This document shows positions 1 to 9,133 of a stretch of DNA of 64,000 nucleotides, piece by piece. Source of the DNA: an uncultured Pseudomonadota bacterium (GTDB taxonomy: Bacteria; Pseudomonadota; Alphaproteobacteria; RF32; CAG-239); NCBI GenBank assembly GCA_902763535.1, contig CACWSG010000004.1:71568-135567 (forward strand), given 5' to 3'. The notes under the pieces were generated by a model. That model ran no database searches. It was given only the letters and a program-made list of their open reading frames with translations, and had not been told where the DNA came from. Position 1 is the first letter of the stretch; the number at the start of each line of letters is the position of its first letter. The position numbers and the translations under genes are program-made.

Positions 1-2
1 AA

Positions 3-857
3 AAAATCGAAAAATTTAAATGGTCCAAAACAGCGATAGTTATGCGTTGGTTATTCAAAGATAAATTTGATATAACAGCAGCTTGCGGCTTTTTGCTCGA
101 ACTATACAAAAAGAATATCATTGATATCCAACAATCTGATGACACAATTTTATTGATAAAACGCACGGATAATCTTAAAAGTTTGAGCCAGTTCGAGCAA
201 AAAGCCTTATCACGGCTGTTTCCTGCTCACGAAATGATATTTAATGTTGAGACAAAAACAAGGTTGGCTTTCACTCGCTTTATGAAGGATTTAAAATCAG
301 GGTTAAAAAGAGAAATCAACAAGTTTAACTTTAAGCTTTGTATCGGTTATATCGCCATAAGTTTTGCTATGTTGCTTTTAACGGAAGCCTTTATTGCCTA
401 TTTCAAAATTTCGTCCGGTCTGACTTTTGCGACTTTGGCAACAGCAACATTGGTATCAGGTTTATTTTTGCTGTTATGGAATATACAAATGCCTCGTTGG
501 TTGAAAATAATGTGGCGGCTTTTTATCATTGATATTTGTCTGTTTGCGATTTTTTGCATGATTGGAGTTGTAAGTATTGCAGCAGCAATCATATTAATGG
601 TTAGTGAAATCATTATAGTTGTTGCAGTGCGAATTTTTGCTCGCCGTTCTGGATTGCTGAGTTATTATATCAAAGATCTTTATGATTATCGTGATAATTT
701 AGTTAAGAATGTCGACAACATCACTTTAGGCAAAAATTTTATCAATTACCAAGCACCTATATGGGTTTTGGATTTAAGTGATGACATTATTCCGCTAAAA
801 GAAGAAGAGTATTATAAAATTCCGATTGTAAAAAATATAATCCGCATATTTTCGTGA
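3..857 (+). CDS. DUF2207-like membrane protein (C-terminal part, 5' end outside window)
   Basis: The frame is open to the left edge, so this is the C-terminal part of a longer protein; the first ATG in the window (42) is unlikely to be the true start. Visible features: a segment ending in SLSQFEQKALSRLF, then an amphipathic linker, then at least two long hydrophobic stretches (about residues 100-150 and 160-200 counted from the ATG at 42), and a hydrophilic tail. The pattern (E-x-x-L-L-x-x-LF followed by FxxFxxxLKxxL and paired membrane helices) matches the C-terminal half of DUF2207 predicted membrane proteins, whose function is unknown. The DUF2207 assignment is by eye and moderately sure. 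The convergent gene on the minus strand ends 16 bases away. Confidence 0.6.
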   Translation, partial: KIEKFKWSKTAIVMRWLFKDKFDITAACGFLLELYKKNIIDIQQSDDTILLIKRTDNLKSLSQFEQKALSRLFPAHEMIFNVETKTRLAFTRFMKDLKSGLKREINKFNFKLCIGYIAISFAMLLLTEAFIAYFKISSGLTFATLATATLVSGLFLLLWNIQMPRWLKIMWRLFIIDICLFAIFCMIGVVSIAAAIILMVSEIIIVVAVRIFARRSGLLSYYIKDLYDYRDNLVKNVDNITLGKNFINYQAPIWVLDLSDDIIPLKEEEYYKIPIVKNIIRIFS

Positions 858-873
858 TATATGATGATAAATA

Positions 874-1611
874 TTACAATTTGTTGGCTTTGTCTTTACC
901 GACATAACCATACTCGTAGTACGATACTTTAAATCCATAAGGATTCAATAAGTACTCCTGTGGTGGATTATTTTTACTCCATTTCGCATAATTTATTCGT
1001 AAATATGCATTCCACAAAGATATGCTTGGTTGGTCACTGTTCGGCATTGTCGTTATGGTCCTGAAGCGCACCATGTAAAGGTTGCCGAAAACATTAATCA
1101 CTTCATCAATTACGACACTATGCTTAATTTTTTGTCGCAGGTATTTTATTAATTTATCCTTATTGAATTGAGCCGTAAATTGAGCATAAACTTCATTGCT
1201 GCAGTATGTGCGAAAAAGAGAATTTTCATCCCACTGATACTGCAATGTCACGCGACTGGTCGGAAGCGTGTGTCGCATTTTGATATACTCACTGATGAGA
1301 CTTTCTGTTAGTAATTTTCCTTGATTTGTCTTGACAGTAAAAGGTTGTACCTTACCCAAGGCCCCATTATGAAGTTCATACAGTAAAGGTTGTACCCCGC
1401 GCGATGGAAGTAATAAATAAATAGTCATTGTTAACATTACGGTTATACTTATATTTATAGCTGCCCATATTACCAATAGCCGCGAAGTCCACAAATATCT
1501 TCGTTCAGGGAATGCTTTAATATGGCAACGTTCAGGATATAATCCTAATCGGTCAGGACTTTTTTGATCATGATATCGAAATATGGCGGAAAATATTTGC
1601 ATATTTGCCAT
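874..1611 (-). CDS. VirB8-like bitopic membrane protein, copy 2
   Basis: 245 residues: a short cytoplasmic N-terminus (1-45), one transmembrane segment (about 46-70, RLLVIWAAINISI onward) and a periplasmic domain of about 170 residues ending near LLNPYGFKVSYYEYGY. The topology, length and terminal NP-x-GF-x-V-x-x-Y motif are those of the VirB8/TraM (NTF2-like) family, an inner-membrane assembly subunit of type IV secretion systems. It follows its paralogue (1621-2397) by 9 bases and the two share the juxtamembrane motif P-E-R-R-Y-L-W-T-S-R-L-L-V-I and an LYPE motif, so they form a tandem duplicate. No other T4SS component (VirB4, B9, B10, B11, D4) is in the window, so a T4SS role is inference. 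An IcmL/DotI-type relative is the main alternative. Confidence 0.5.
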   Translation of the reverse strand: MANMQIFSAIFRYHDQKSPDRLGLYPERCHIKAFPERRYLWTSRLLVIWAAINISITVMLTMTIYLLLPSRGVQPLLYELHNGALGKVQPFTVKTNQGKLLTESLISEYIKMRHTLPTSRVTLQYQWDENSLFRTYCSNEVYAQFTAQFNKDKLIKYLRQKIKHSVVIDEVINVFGNLYMVRFRTITTMPNSDQPSISLWNAYLRINYAKWSKNNPPQEYLLNPYGFKVSYYEYGYVGKDKANKL

Positions 1612-1620
1612 CCTGCCTTG

Positions 1621-2397
1621 TTAATAATGCAAAAGCATTCTTCGTTTAAGTGCATCTTGCATATATCCGGCCACATTATTCGGGGACCCTATATAAGACA
1701 GCGAATAGCTGGTGACCAAGAAACCAAAAGGATTTTGATAACGTATTGATTTGTTATCATAATTGATTAATGCCAAAACAGCCCTAACATAGGCGTGCCA
1801 TATATTTATAATTGGTAATTTGGAGGTCGAGTAATAATCATAGGTGGCAAAACGCACTACCCACAGACCATTGGCTATGGGGTATGCAAATTCAATATCT
1901 AAAGTTCTTGTAAATTCTTTTGACTGATAAGAAAATAGGAGTTGATCTACATTGTCGGATGCAAATTCTTTATAGACTTGCGGTGTGCTCATCCAATAAA
2001 AGCGCGAACCGACGGCCCATCTTGATTTTAACTCGTCATATTGTGAAGTAACCGAATGTCTTAATAAGACATATTCACGAATGAATGATTCGAACAACAA
2101 ATCTTTAGGTGCAACATTAACTTCCTGCTTTTTTATTAATTTCAACTGGCTGAAATAGTCATCTTTTACCAAAAGTCGTGAGTTTGCCCCGCGTTGCGGT
2201 AACAGCACATATAATGTCGAAACCAACATAATGTTAACACAAATACTTAACGATGCAAAAATAACCAATAAACGCGAAGTCCACAAATAACGACGTTCCG
2301 GTATGGCGCTGGTGTGCACTTTTTCCGGATAAAGCCCAAGTTTATCAGGACTTCGCTTTTGAGAATATTTAAATACGGCTCTTAATAAATCAAGCAT
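1621..2397 (-). CDS. VirB8-like bitopic membrane protein, copy 1
   Basis: 258 residues with the same architecture as its downstream neighbour: a basic N-terminus containing LGLYPEK and ERRYLWTSRLLVI, one transmembrane helix at about 45-68, then a periplasmic domain ending around YQNPFGFLVTSYSLSYIG. The NPFGF-x-VTSY motif resembles the C-terminal beta strand of VirB8 proteins. The two copies are clearly paralogous but diverged over most of the periplasmic domain, as in organisms that carry two non-identical VirB8 subunits. The gene is divergent from the TolC-like gene at 2571, with a 170-base intergenic region. Function as a secretion-channel component is inferred from fold and topology only. 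Confidence 0.5.
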   Translation of the reverse strand: MLDLLRAVFKYSQKRSPDKLGLYPEKVHTSAIPERRYLWTSRLLVIFASLSICVNIMLVSTLYVLLPQRGANSRLLVKDDYFSQLKLIKKQEVNVAPKDLLFESFIREYVLLRHSVTSQYDELKSRWAVGSRFYWMSTPQVYKEFASDNVDQLLFSYQSKEFTRTLDIEFAYPIANGLWVVRFATYDYYSTSKLPIINIWHAYVRAVLALINYDNKSIRYQNPFGFLVTSYSLSYIGSPNNVAGYMQDALKRRMLLHY

Positions 2398-2471
2398 GTC
2401 ATAATATCCGCGTTATTTTCAGGTTTATACACTTCCATTATAAAGCATAAAAAATATCTTTTTTATTAATT

Positions 2472-2514
2472 TTATACAACAAAGTTGAATAAAAGCAAAT
2501 AAATACTGTTAATA
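2472..2514 (+). promoter_or_regulatory. Candidate promoter and dyad upstream of the TolC-like gene
   Basis: TTGAAT at 2485-2490 is followed after 18 bases by TTAATA at 2509-2514, a plausible vegetative promoter for the operon starting at 2571. An imperfect inverted repeat (TTATACAAC / GTTGAATAA around AAA, 2472-2492, one mismatch) covers the -35 hexamer and could be an operator. Weak evidence. Confidence 0.3.
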
Positions 2515-2570
2515 TGCAAAATATTGGTATAACATTACGACAATGTAATCTGTTCAATAAGGGTTGTAAT

Positions 2571-4460
2571 ATGAAAAAAAAGAGCTTTTTAATCGGTATG
2601 ATGGCACTGTTGATAACCTCATGTTCCAACAGCTACAATGAAGTAAGTGTTCCGGCTCCGGCTTCCTACACCGATTGGGATAGGGCGATTCGTATCGATG
2701 CTGATATGCAGTCTATGTATGCAAGTATGCCGTCGCACATAACTAAACCTATCGATATGTATATGGCGTTTGCACTGGCTCTGAAGTATAACTACACCCG
2801 TCGTCTGACCAGCTATCAACAAAGTATGATAGAGGTCGGGTTGTCTCCGGAAAATCGTTTGCCTGAAATTTTTTCCTCAGCCGGATATGTTAATACTGAA
2901 AATCGTACGGCAATGGATTCTGAGTTGAAACTGGCATGGAATATATTGGATGTCAGTACGGTATATTACCAAAGCAAGGACAGTTTGTATCAAACCGGTG
3001 TTGCCTATGAACAAAGCCGTAAGGTTATCCATAATTTGATGCAGGAAGTAAGAACCTTGTATTGGAAAGCTTTGAGTGCGCAAAGAATGTTACCGCTGAT
3101 TGATGATATGATAGAATATATGAGTTTGGATATTGATGAGATGAATGCGTCAACAGCCGATTTAGCTAAGGACGGTAAGAGCTTGAGTGTTGCTGATTTG
3201 GATAAAAAACGCAGTTTTATGGAGAAAATTAAAAATTTATCATCATTAAAACGTGATTTGGAAACAGCCAATGTCAGATTAGCCTCGTTGATGGGTTTCC
3301 ATCCCAATACTGATTTTAAGTTGGTTGGTAAAGAGGATGGTAATTATGATTTGCCGGATATCAAAAGTTCTTTGAGCGAGATGGAATGGGTGGCTCTTGA
3401 AAATCGTCCGGAATTGCGGGCTCGTGATTTGGTTACCAATATTGATGAAATTGTTTCTTCGTTTAAGGTTTTGAACAATCCGGGAAGCCAGAAATATCTC
3501 AGCGATTCCAACTACTACAATCGCGTATGGTCGAAAAAAGCACGCGAAGTCGGTATGGAAGTTTTTGAGAATGTGAAGAATCCAAAGTATTTTGAGGCTG
3601 AAGCCTTGCGCAGACAAAGAATGACCAACTTAATTTTAACGCAGGTTTATATCGCTTGGGCTCGTTATATGTCGGCGATGGAAGATTATCGTATAGCCAA
3701 AGAATTGTCATTGGCCTCCGAAGATATTGCTGAGGATGTGGCTATATCTAACGGTGCCAGAGCCACAAAAACTCAGCTTGAATCGGCCAGAGCTATTGAA
3801 GATGAAGCCAAAGCTATGTTAGCTTATGTTGATTTGCAGGATGCTTTGGGCAGCTTGTATGCTACTTTGGGAATGGATGCCATACCTTATTATATGCTTA
3901 ATGAAAAACCATCGCAAATAGCTGTATATTTACGCGGTGTTCTTGAAAAATGGCGTAAAGGAGAATTCCTGCCGGATAATCGTCCTTATCTGTTGGATGT
4001 TCCGGCTAAACGTCCTCCTGTCAATTTATCTTCATCTAAGTTAATGCCGGATTTGACGCTTGAGAGCGGACAGCGTTTTGAGGTGGTTATTCCTGAAGCT
4101 GTTTTCAAAAAGATGAACTTTAGCGGCGATGTATCGGTTAAAGCCGGTTTGTTAAACGATTCTCCGCTGCCGGAATGGATTATGTATGATGAAGCCAGCC
4201 GTAAATTTATAGGACAGGCGATGCCCGGTAATATCGGACACTATACGATTAAAGCCTACCTGACTGATTCTAAAGGCACAACCGGATATATAACATTTAA
4301 CATTAACATCAAAGATGTTTATGTTCCATCGGTAAAGTTGCGCGGATTAAGTGAGGGACGTAATGCGTTGGTGTTGAAACGTTGCGTCGGTGCACAGTGC
4401 TCTGACAGCTATATTTCCGAATCGGTAATTGGAGAAGATGTATATAAATCAGCACAATAG
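2571..4460 (+). CDS. TolC-family outer-membrane lipoprotein with C-terminal Ig/cadherin-like domain
   Basis: An in-frame ATG exists at 2514, but ATG 2571 is chosen: it has AAGGG eight bases upstream and opens a lipoprotein signal (residues 1-17, lipobox LITS-C18). The body, about residues 60-470, is long alpha helices with heptad character typical of outer-membrane efflux (TolC/OEP) proteins, including a VRLASLMGFHP segment like the LxxLLG motif of the family. After about residue 490 comes a beta-rich region (GQRFEVVIPEAVF, PLPEWIMYDEASRKFIG, GHYTIKAYLTDSKG) resembling CADG/putative Ig dystroglycan-type domains. TolC proteins do not usually carry this. No MFP or ABC transporter gene is adjacent. 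First gene of an operon running to sdaA. Confidence 0.75.
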   Translation: MKKKSFLIGMMALLITSCSNSYNEVSVPAPASYTDWDRAIRIDADMQSMYASMPSHITKPIDMYMAFALALKYNYTRRLTSYQQSMIEVGLSPENRLPEIFSSAGYVNTENRTAMDSELKLAWNILDVSTVYYQSKDSLYQTGVAYEQSRKVIHNLMQEVRTLYWKALSAQRMLPLIDDMIEYMSLDIDEMNASTADLAKDGKSLSVADLDKKRSFMEKIKNLSSLKRDLETANVRLASLMGFHPNTDFKLVGKEDGNYDLPDIKSSLSEMEWVALENRPELRARDLVTNIDEIVSSFKVLNNPGSQKYLSDSNYYNRVWSKKAREVGMEVFENVKNPKYFEAEALRRQRMTNLILTQVYIAWARYMSAMEDYRIAKELSLASEDIAEDVAISNGARATKTQLESARAIEDEAKAMLAYVDLQDALGSLYATLGMDAIPYYMLNEKPSQIAVYLRGVLEKWRKGEFLPDNRPYLLDVPAKRPPVNLSSSKLMPDLTLESGQRFEVVIPEAVFKKMNFSGDVSVKAGLLNDSPLPEWIMYDEASRKFIGQAMPGNIGHYTIKAYLTDSKGTTGYITFNINIKDVYVPSVKLRGLSEGRNALVLKRCVGAQCSDSYISESVIGEDVYKSAQ

Positions 4461-4495
4461 TTTGATCGGGTTGAAGGGGCAAGGACAGCTTTTCT

Positions 4496-5974
4496 ATGGA
4501 ATTTAATCGCAAAAATTTTTCCAACTATTTCATGATTGCAACCATAGTTTTCGTGGTTATATGGTTTAATGCGTTGTATTTTAAAAATCGCATTTCCAGC
4601 AATCATCAAAGTATTTCGGAATATAATTTGAGCGATGAAGATATTGCTCCGGCATCCAGTTTGGCAACAGCCGCCTTTTTTTATCCGGCCGAAAGCTATC
4701 AAACTGACAACGATAACGATGGTTATATCGAACATAAATCATTATACACCAAACATAAGCCGCTTGTTGTAATTGAACCGCATTACGGCTATCGGCGTTC
4801 GAGTGCCGTTGCGGCGGCAAGTTATGACTATTTGCGCGGTTTTGCGCAAAAGTTGAAAAATATCATTTTAGTCGGACCTTTGCATCAAAATATCAAAGGA
4901 GCTGTTTTGCCGAAAGTCGGTAGCATAACCACCCCTTTAGGTGAAGTTCAGATAAATCGCAATATCATTGGTGAGCTTCAGAAAAATCCATTGTTTGATA
5001 AAAATCAGCCTTATCCGGTTAAAAACTCGATTAATATGCAGTTGCCGTTTATTGCCAATACTTTTGATAAGGTCAAAATTGTTCCGATACTTTATGGTGA
5101 TATCAAAATTGAAAAATTGGTTGATGTCGTTAGCCAATATGTTTCACCGAAAAATTTGATAATTATTGTTGCGGATTTGCCGGCTTATTTTCCTCTGAAC
5201 AAAGATGAGGTTGTAAACGGCAAGCACGCCAAATGCCAAGAAGTGGGTATAAAAACTGCCATGGCGCTTGCCAGAAAATATGGTTTGGTTCCCAAGCTCT
5301 TAAATGTTGAAAGTCAGGCCAATTACAAAGGTGTATCGTTTAAGCAAAGAGGTTGGAGTTATAAAGAACCAACTGAAAAGCCTGTTTTATACGGGGTAGA
5401 ATTATCGTACCACAACTTGCAAAATTTTGTGCGGCACCATCAAAAAGAGTTATTGGACATTGTTAAAAAAGGTTTGTCATCAGGAATTGACAAACGCTAC
5501 AAGGTCAAACGCAAATATTACAATGACTTTTTATTTAATCGCGGAGCATCGCTGATTAACATATATCGTGATAAAAAATTATTAGCAAGCACAGGCGATG
5601 TGGCAGCAACCAAAGCGATTGCCGCAGACATATCGGATAATATCTTTCATGCACTGAATTCATTAAGTAAAAAAGATTTAAGAAATATTGCCGCATTGAA
5701 AGTCTCACTCCAATTGTTAACTGATATGGAAGAGATAAAATTTTCAACCTATGAAGACCTAATGGAAAAAATAGAATACGGCGTTGACGGACTGGTTATT
5801 CGCAGCGGCGAACGCGAAGGATTTTTGCCTCCCGATGCGTGGTTGGATGTCAAAGATAAAGCTGAGTTTTTAACCAAGTTGAAAATTAAGGCGGGATTGA
5901 GCCCCACCTATTGGTCAGACACTACAAAAGTTTTTCGTTTTAGAACAGTTGAGGTGAGAGATGACAAAAATTAA
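4496..5974 (+). CDS. Membrane-anchored Memo-AMMECR1 fusion (AmmeMemoRadiSam B+A type)
   Basis: One N-terminal membrane helix (about residues 11-30) is followed by a Memo-like domain (about 80-330: EPHYGYR with H96, GPLHQN with H130, QLPFI, KIVPILYG) and a C-terminal AMMECR1-like domain (about 335-488: DGLVIRSGEREGFLPPDAW, KAGLSPTYW, FRFRTVEV). Memo and AMMECR1 are known to occur together, often with a radical SAM protein; their biochemical role is unsettled. Two oddities: where Memo proteins usually have a His in a DxSHY-like motif, this has DLPAY; and the AMMECR1 LRGCIG signature is replaced by LLASTGD. The protein is therefore probably not a standard Memo/AMMECR1 enzyme. It overlaps the next gene by 14 bases, implying translational coupling. 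Confidence 0.8.
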   Translation: MEFNRKNFSNYFMIATIVFVVIWFNALYFKNRISSNHQSISEYNLSDEDIAPASSLATAAFFYPAESYQTDNDNDGYIEHKSLYTKHKPLVVIEPHYGYRRSSAVAAASYDYLRGFAQKLKNIILVGPLHQNIKGAVLPKVGSITTPLGEVQINRNIIGELQKNPLFDKNQPYPVKNSINMQLPFIANTFDKVKIVPILYGDIKIEKLVDVVSQYVSPKNLIIIVADLPAYFPLNKDEVVNGKHAKCQEVGIKTAMALARKYGLVPKLLNVESQANYKGVSFKQRGWSYKEPTEKPVLYGVELSYHNLQNFVRHHQKELLDIVKKGLSSGIDKRYKVKRKYYNDFLFNRGASLINIYRDKKLLASTGDVAATKAIAADISDNIFHALNSLSKKDLRNIAALKVSLQLLTDMEEIKFSTYEDLMEKIEYGVDGLVIRSGEREGFLPPDAWLDVKDKAEFLTKLKIKAGLSPTYWSDTTKVFRFRTVEVRDDKN

Positions 5975-7676
5975 TGATTATGAGATAGCCATTACGGAAA
6001 CACAGTTGGATAAAATGATTAATCAGCAGATGATGCCTGTTGAAATGATAGACACATCTTTCGATGGTTATCAAAGTTTGGCTGAAGGTGATAAAAAGGC
6101 TTTATCACACTTAGTAAAAGCAGCCCGCATATTAAATGATGTTGCTTTGGAACAAGATCATCCGCTTAATCTTCAACTCAAAGCCGGTTTGGAAAAAGCT
6201 GCTGTAAGTGATACTCATGCAGCCAAAGCCTTAAAGATTTTTAATTCATTGAATGGAGTTGCCGGATTGAACGGGATTGATGCTGATCCGGTAGAGATAT
6301 TTTCCGGTGTTCATATCTTAAAAGGACGCAATTTTTACCCCACGGACTTGAGTGTTGAGGAGTTTCATGCCATCATTCGTCGTATGATTGAAAAAGGAAA
6401 GATTGACGAAGTTCGCCAAATTTTATCAGCGCGCACAATGGTGCGTCGTAATGGCGATGAGCTGACAGCAATTGACTATACGCAATATTTTGCTAAAGCT
6501 TTCTCCGAAATGGCTAATGAACTTGAGCTTGCAGCTCACTATTCCACCAATGATGAGTTTAATGACTATCTAGGTTGGCAGGTTCAAGCCTTGCTGCAAA
6601 ATAATGAAGACATGGATATGCTGGCAGACAAACATTGGGCCGTTTTGCAGGATACTCCGCTGGAATTTACACTGTCTCGTGAAAATTATGAAGATGAAAT
6701 AACTCCGACAATTTTTGAGAATGATGATTTAGTTAATTTGCTCAGCAGCCACAACATTTTTCCAATCTCTAAGGATATGTTGGGTGCTCGCGTCGGTATC
6801 GTCAACAAAAAAGGCACAGACCTTATTCTTACCTTTAAGTCGCAGATGTCGCAGCTGGCTAAATTAATGCCCTTTGCCGATAAGTATGAACAAAAAATTG
6901 ATTCCGGAGATGAAGTAAAACAAACAATGGTAGATGTGGATTTGGCGACTTTGCAAGGTGATTATGCCCAGTGTCGCGGTGGTATTACTACGGCTCAAAA
7001 TCTTCCTAATGATGACAAGCTGTCAGTCAAAACAGGTGGCGGCAGACGCAATGTTTATCATCGTCAGGTGCGTATGTCCGGTGACAAACAGCGGCAGATG
7101 AAAATATTAGACGCCTTGCTTGATAAAGAGTTTCATCAATATTTTGATGAAGAAGCTGAACACATCTTTGTTATTGGACATGAAAACGGGCACTCGCTCG
7201 GACCGGACAGCTCTTACAAGGATTCTTTGGGTATTTACAAACATATCATTGAAGAGAACAAGGCTGATGTTGTATCAATAGCCATGATGCCGCAATATGT
7301 CAAAACGAATGTTATCGATGAGACAACCCTGCGCAAAGTTTATGTTACTTGGATTATGCGGCTTTTGCTAAAATCCAAGCCGCAGCAAATGCATCCTCAT
7401 CGTGTAGGAGATTTGATACATTTTAATTATCTGTTGAAACATGGTGCAATTTCAATCACCTCAGATAACAAAGTCAGAATTGATTTTGCCAAAATGCCTG
7501 AGGTTATGAATAAAATATTACAAGAAACAATTGCTGTACAATTGTCAAAATCGCCTCAAAAAGCTCAGCAATTTATTGCCGAAAACAGCGATTGGGGAAA
7601 ATTGCATGAATATATTGCCGATACCTTGCAAAAAATCGGTATTAAGCCCTATAAAGATATAAGGACCTATCTGTAA
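5961..7676 (+). CDS. M49-like (dipeptidyl peptidase III-related) zinc metallopeptidase
   Basis: 571 residues without signal peptide or membrane helix. The zinc motif HENGH is at residues 407-411 and a second motif EENKAD at 431-436, the spacing and form seen in M49/DPP-III-related zincins (His, His and a downstream Glu bind zinc; the Glu of HExxH is the base). The preceding GGGRRNVYHRQVR region also looks family-like. Canonical DPP III has HExxxH, so this belongs to the shorter-motif relatives. ATG 5961 has GAGGTGAGAG immediately upstream. It overlaps the Memo gene by 14 bases and sdaA by one base. Substrate unknown; a cytoplasmic peptidase supplying amino acids, for example serine to SdaA, is speculation from context. 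Confidence 0.7.
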   Translation: MTKINDYEIAITETQLDKMINQQMMPVEMIDTSFDGYQSLAEGDKKALSHLVKAARILNDVALEQDHPLNLQLKAGLEKAAVSDTHAAKALKIFNSLNGVAGLNGIDADPVEIFSGVHILKGRNFYPTDLSVEEFHAIIRRMIEKGKIDEVRQILSARTMVRRNGDELTAIDYTQYFAKAFSEMANELELAAHYSTNDEFNDYLGWQVQALLQNNEDMDMLADKHWAVLQDTPLEFTLSRENYEDEITPTIFENDDLVNLLSSHNIFPISKDMLGARVGIVNKKGTDLILTFKSQMSQLAKLMPFADKYEQKIDSGDEVKQTMVDVDLATLQGDYAQCRGGITTAQNLPNDDKLSVKTGGGRRNVYHRQVRMSGDKQRQMKILDALLDKEFHQYFDEEAEHIFVIGHENGHSLGPDSSYKDSLGIYKHIIEENKADVVSIAMMPQYVKTNVIDETTLRKVYVTWIMRLLLKSKPQQMHPHRVGDLIHFNYLLKHGAISITSDNKVRIDFAKMPEVMNKILQETIAVQLSKSPQKAQQFIAENSDWGKLHEYIADTLQKIGIKPYKDIRTYL

Positions 7677-9055
7677 TGCATTATTGTTTGAAAGAAATTT
7701 TTGCTATCGGTATCGGACCATCCAGTTCCCACACGGTTGGTCCGATGCGGGCAGCCAAGAGATTTGTCGAAAATATCAAAAGATATGACTCAATAGATCA
7801 GGTTACATCAATCAAAGTTGATCTATACGGCTCCTTAGCTCTGACCGGTATCGGACATGGAACTCTGAAAGCAATAGCCTATGGATTGATGGGTTTTGAG
7901 GCTGAAGATGTTGATACCGATCAACCCTATTATTCATATCTTGAACGCGATAAAATGTTGCACTTAGGTCAGGTAAAACCGATAGCTTTTGATGTTGAAA
8001 AAGATATGATTCTGCACAAAGATGAGTTTTTGCCCGAACATTCCAATGGTATGCGGTTTACCGCTTATGCCGCTAAAAAAGAAATCTTAAGCGAAGAATA
8101 TTTTTCTGTTGGTGGCGGCACAATTCTGCGCAAAGACGAAATGGATCAATTATCAACTCAAAAATTTTATAATGTTCCGCACCAATATGATAGTTGTGAT
8201 GAGTTACAGGCAATTTGTGACAAGTATAATCTCAGCATATCAGATGTCGTTTTGCAAAATGAAGTAAGTTTAATGCCGGAAAAAGAGGTATATGATTACC
8301 TAAAGAAAATTCATAATATTATGGATGCGGCAATTGACAAAGGAATGCGCGGTACCGGAGAGCTCCCGGGAGGATTGCATGTCAAACGCCGAGCAGCAGA
8401 GATTTATCGTCGCATGAAAGAGAAGTTTTTGACCAATCAGCAAGATGGTTTGGAAGTAATTGATTGGTTGAATTTATGGGGCTTTGCTGTCGCAGAAGAA
8501 AATGCATCAGGTGGGCGAATTGTTACTGCACCGACTATGGGGTCAGCCGGAGTTATGCCTGCGGTTTTGCGTTATTTTCAAAAATTTGCTTCGCATATGT
8601 CGCCTCTTACGGTTGAAGATGGTATCGTTAAATTTTTTACCACTGCTGCTGCAATATGTTCGCTTTATCGAACCAATGCATCGATTTCCGGCGCTGAAGT
8701 CGGCTGTCAAGGTGAGGTGGGTGTTGCTTGTTCTATTTCAGCTGCCGGATTGGCTGCCGCTATGGGGGGAAATAATCAGCAAATTGAACAAGCTGCCGAA
8801 ATCGCAATTGAGCATAATTTGGGATTAACTTGTGATCCGGTATGCGGTTTGGTACAGATTCCCTGTATTGAACGCAATGCCATGGGCGCGGTTAAAGCGG
8901 TCAATTCCGCTCGTTTGGCCTTGCAAGGCAAAGGTGAACACTTTGTTTCATTGGACAGTGCCATAAAAACCATGTACAGCACCGGTCGCGACATGAGCAG
9001 TCGCTATAAAGAGACTTCTCTCGGCGGATTAGCTGTCAATATTGCTAACTGTTAA
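7676..9055 (+). CDS. sdaA: L-serine dehydratase (iron-sulfur, single chain)
   Basis: 459 residues, the normal length for single-chain SdaA. It converts L-serine to pyruvate and ammonia with a [4Fe-4S] cluster. The N-terminal beta domain begins with the conserved [16 protein letters not shown]; the alpha domain contains [26 protein letters not shown] (cluster Cys) and [18 protein letters not shown] (two more cluster Cys). The ATG overlaps the TAA of the M49-like gene by one base (TAATG), showing translational coupling. Last gene of the operon that starts at 2571. Confidence 0.97.
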   Translation: MHYCLKEIFAIGIGPSSSHTVGPMRAAKRFVENIKRYDSIDQVTSIKVDLYGSLALTGIGHGTLKAIAYGLMGFEAEDVDTDQPYYSYLERDKMLHLGQVKPIAFDVEKDMILHKDEFLPEHSNGMRFTAYAAKKEILSEEYFSVGGGTILRKDEMDQLSTQKFYNVPHQYDSCDELQAICDKYNLSISDVVLQNEVSLMPEKEVYDYLKKIHNIMDAAIDKGMRGTGELPGGLHVKRRAAEIYRRMKEKFLTNQQDGLEVIDWLNLWGFAVAEENASGGRIVTAPTMGSAGVMPAVLRYFQKFASHMSPLTVEDGIVKFFTTAAAICSLYRTNASISGAEVGCQGEVGVACSISAAGLAAAMGGNNQQIEQAAEIAIEHNLGLTCDPVCGLVQIPCIERNAMGAVKAVNSARLALQGKGEHFVSLDSAIKTMYSTGRDMSSRYKETSLGGLAVNIANC

Positions 9056-9133
9056 AATGATATATTATTTACTTGCTTAAATTTACAATGCTTAACATAA
9101 TAAAGGTATCATAACTGATAAAAGGTGGCATTT

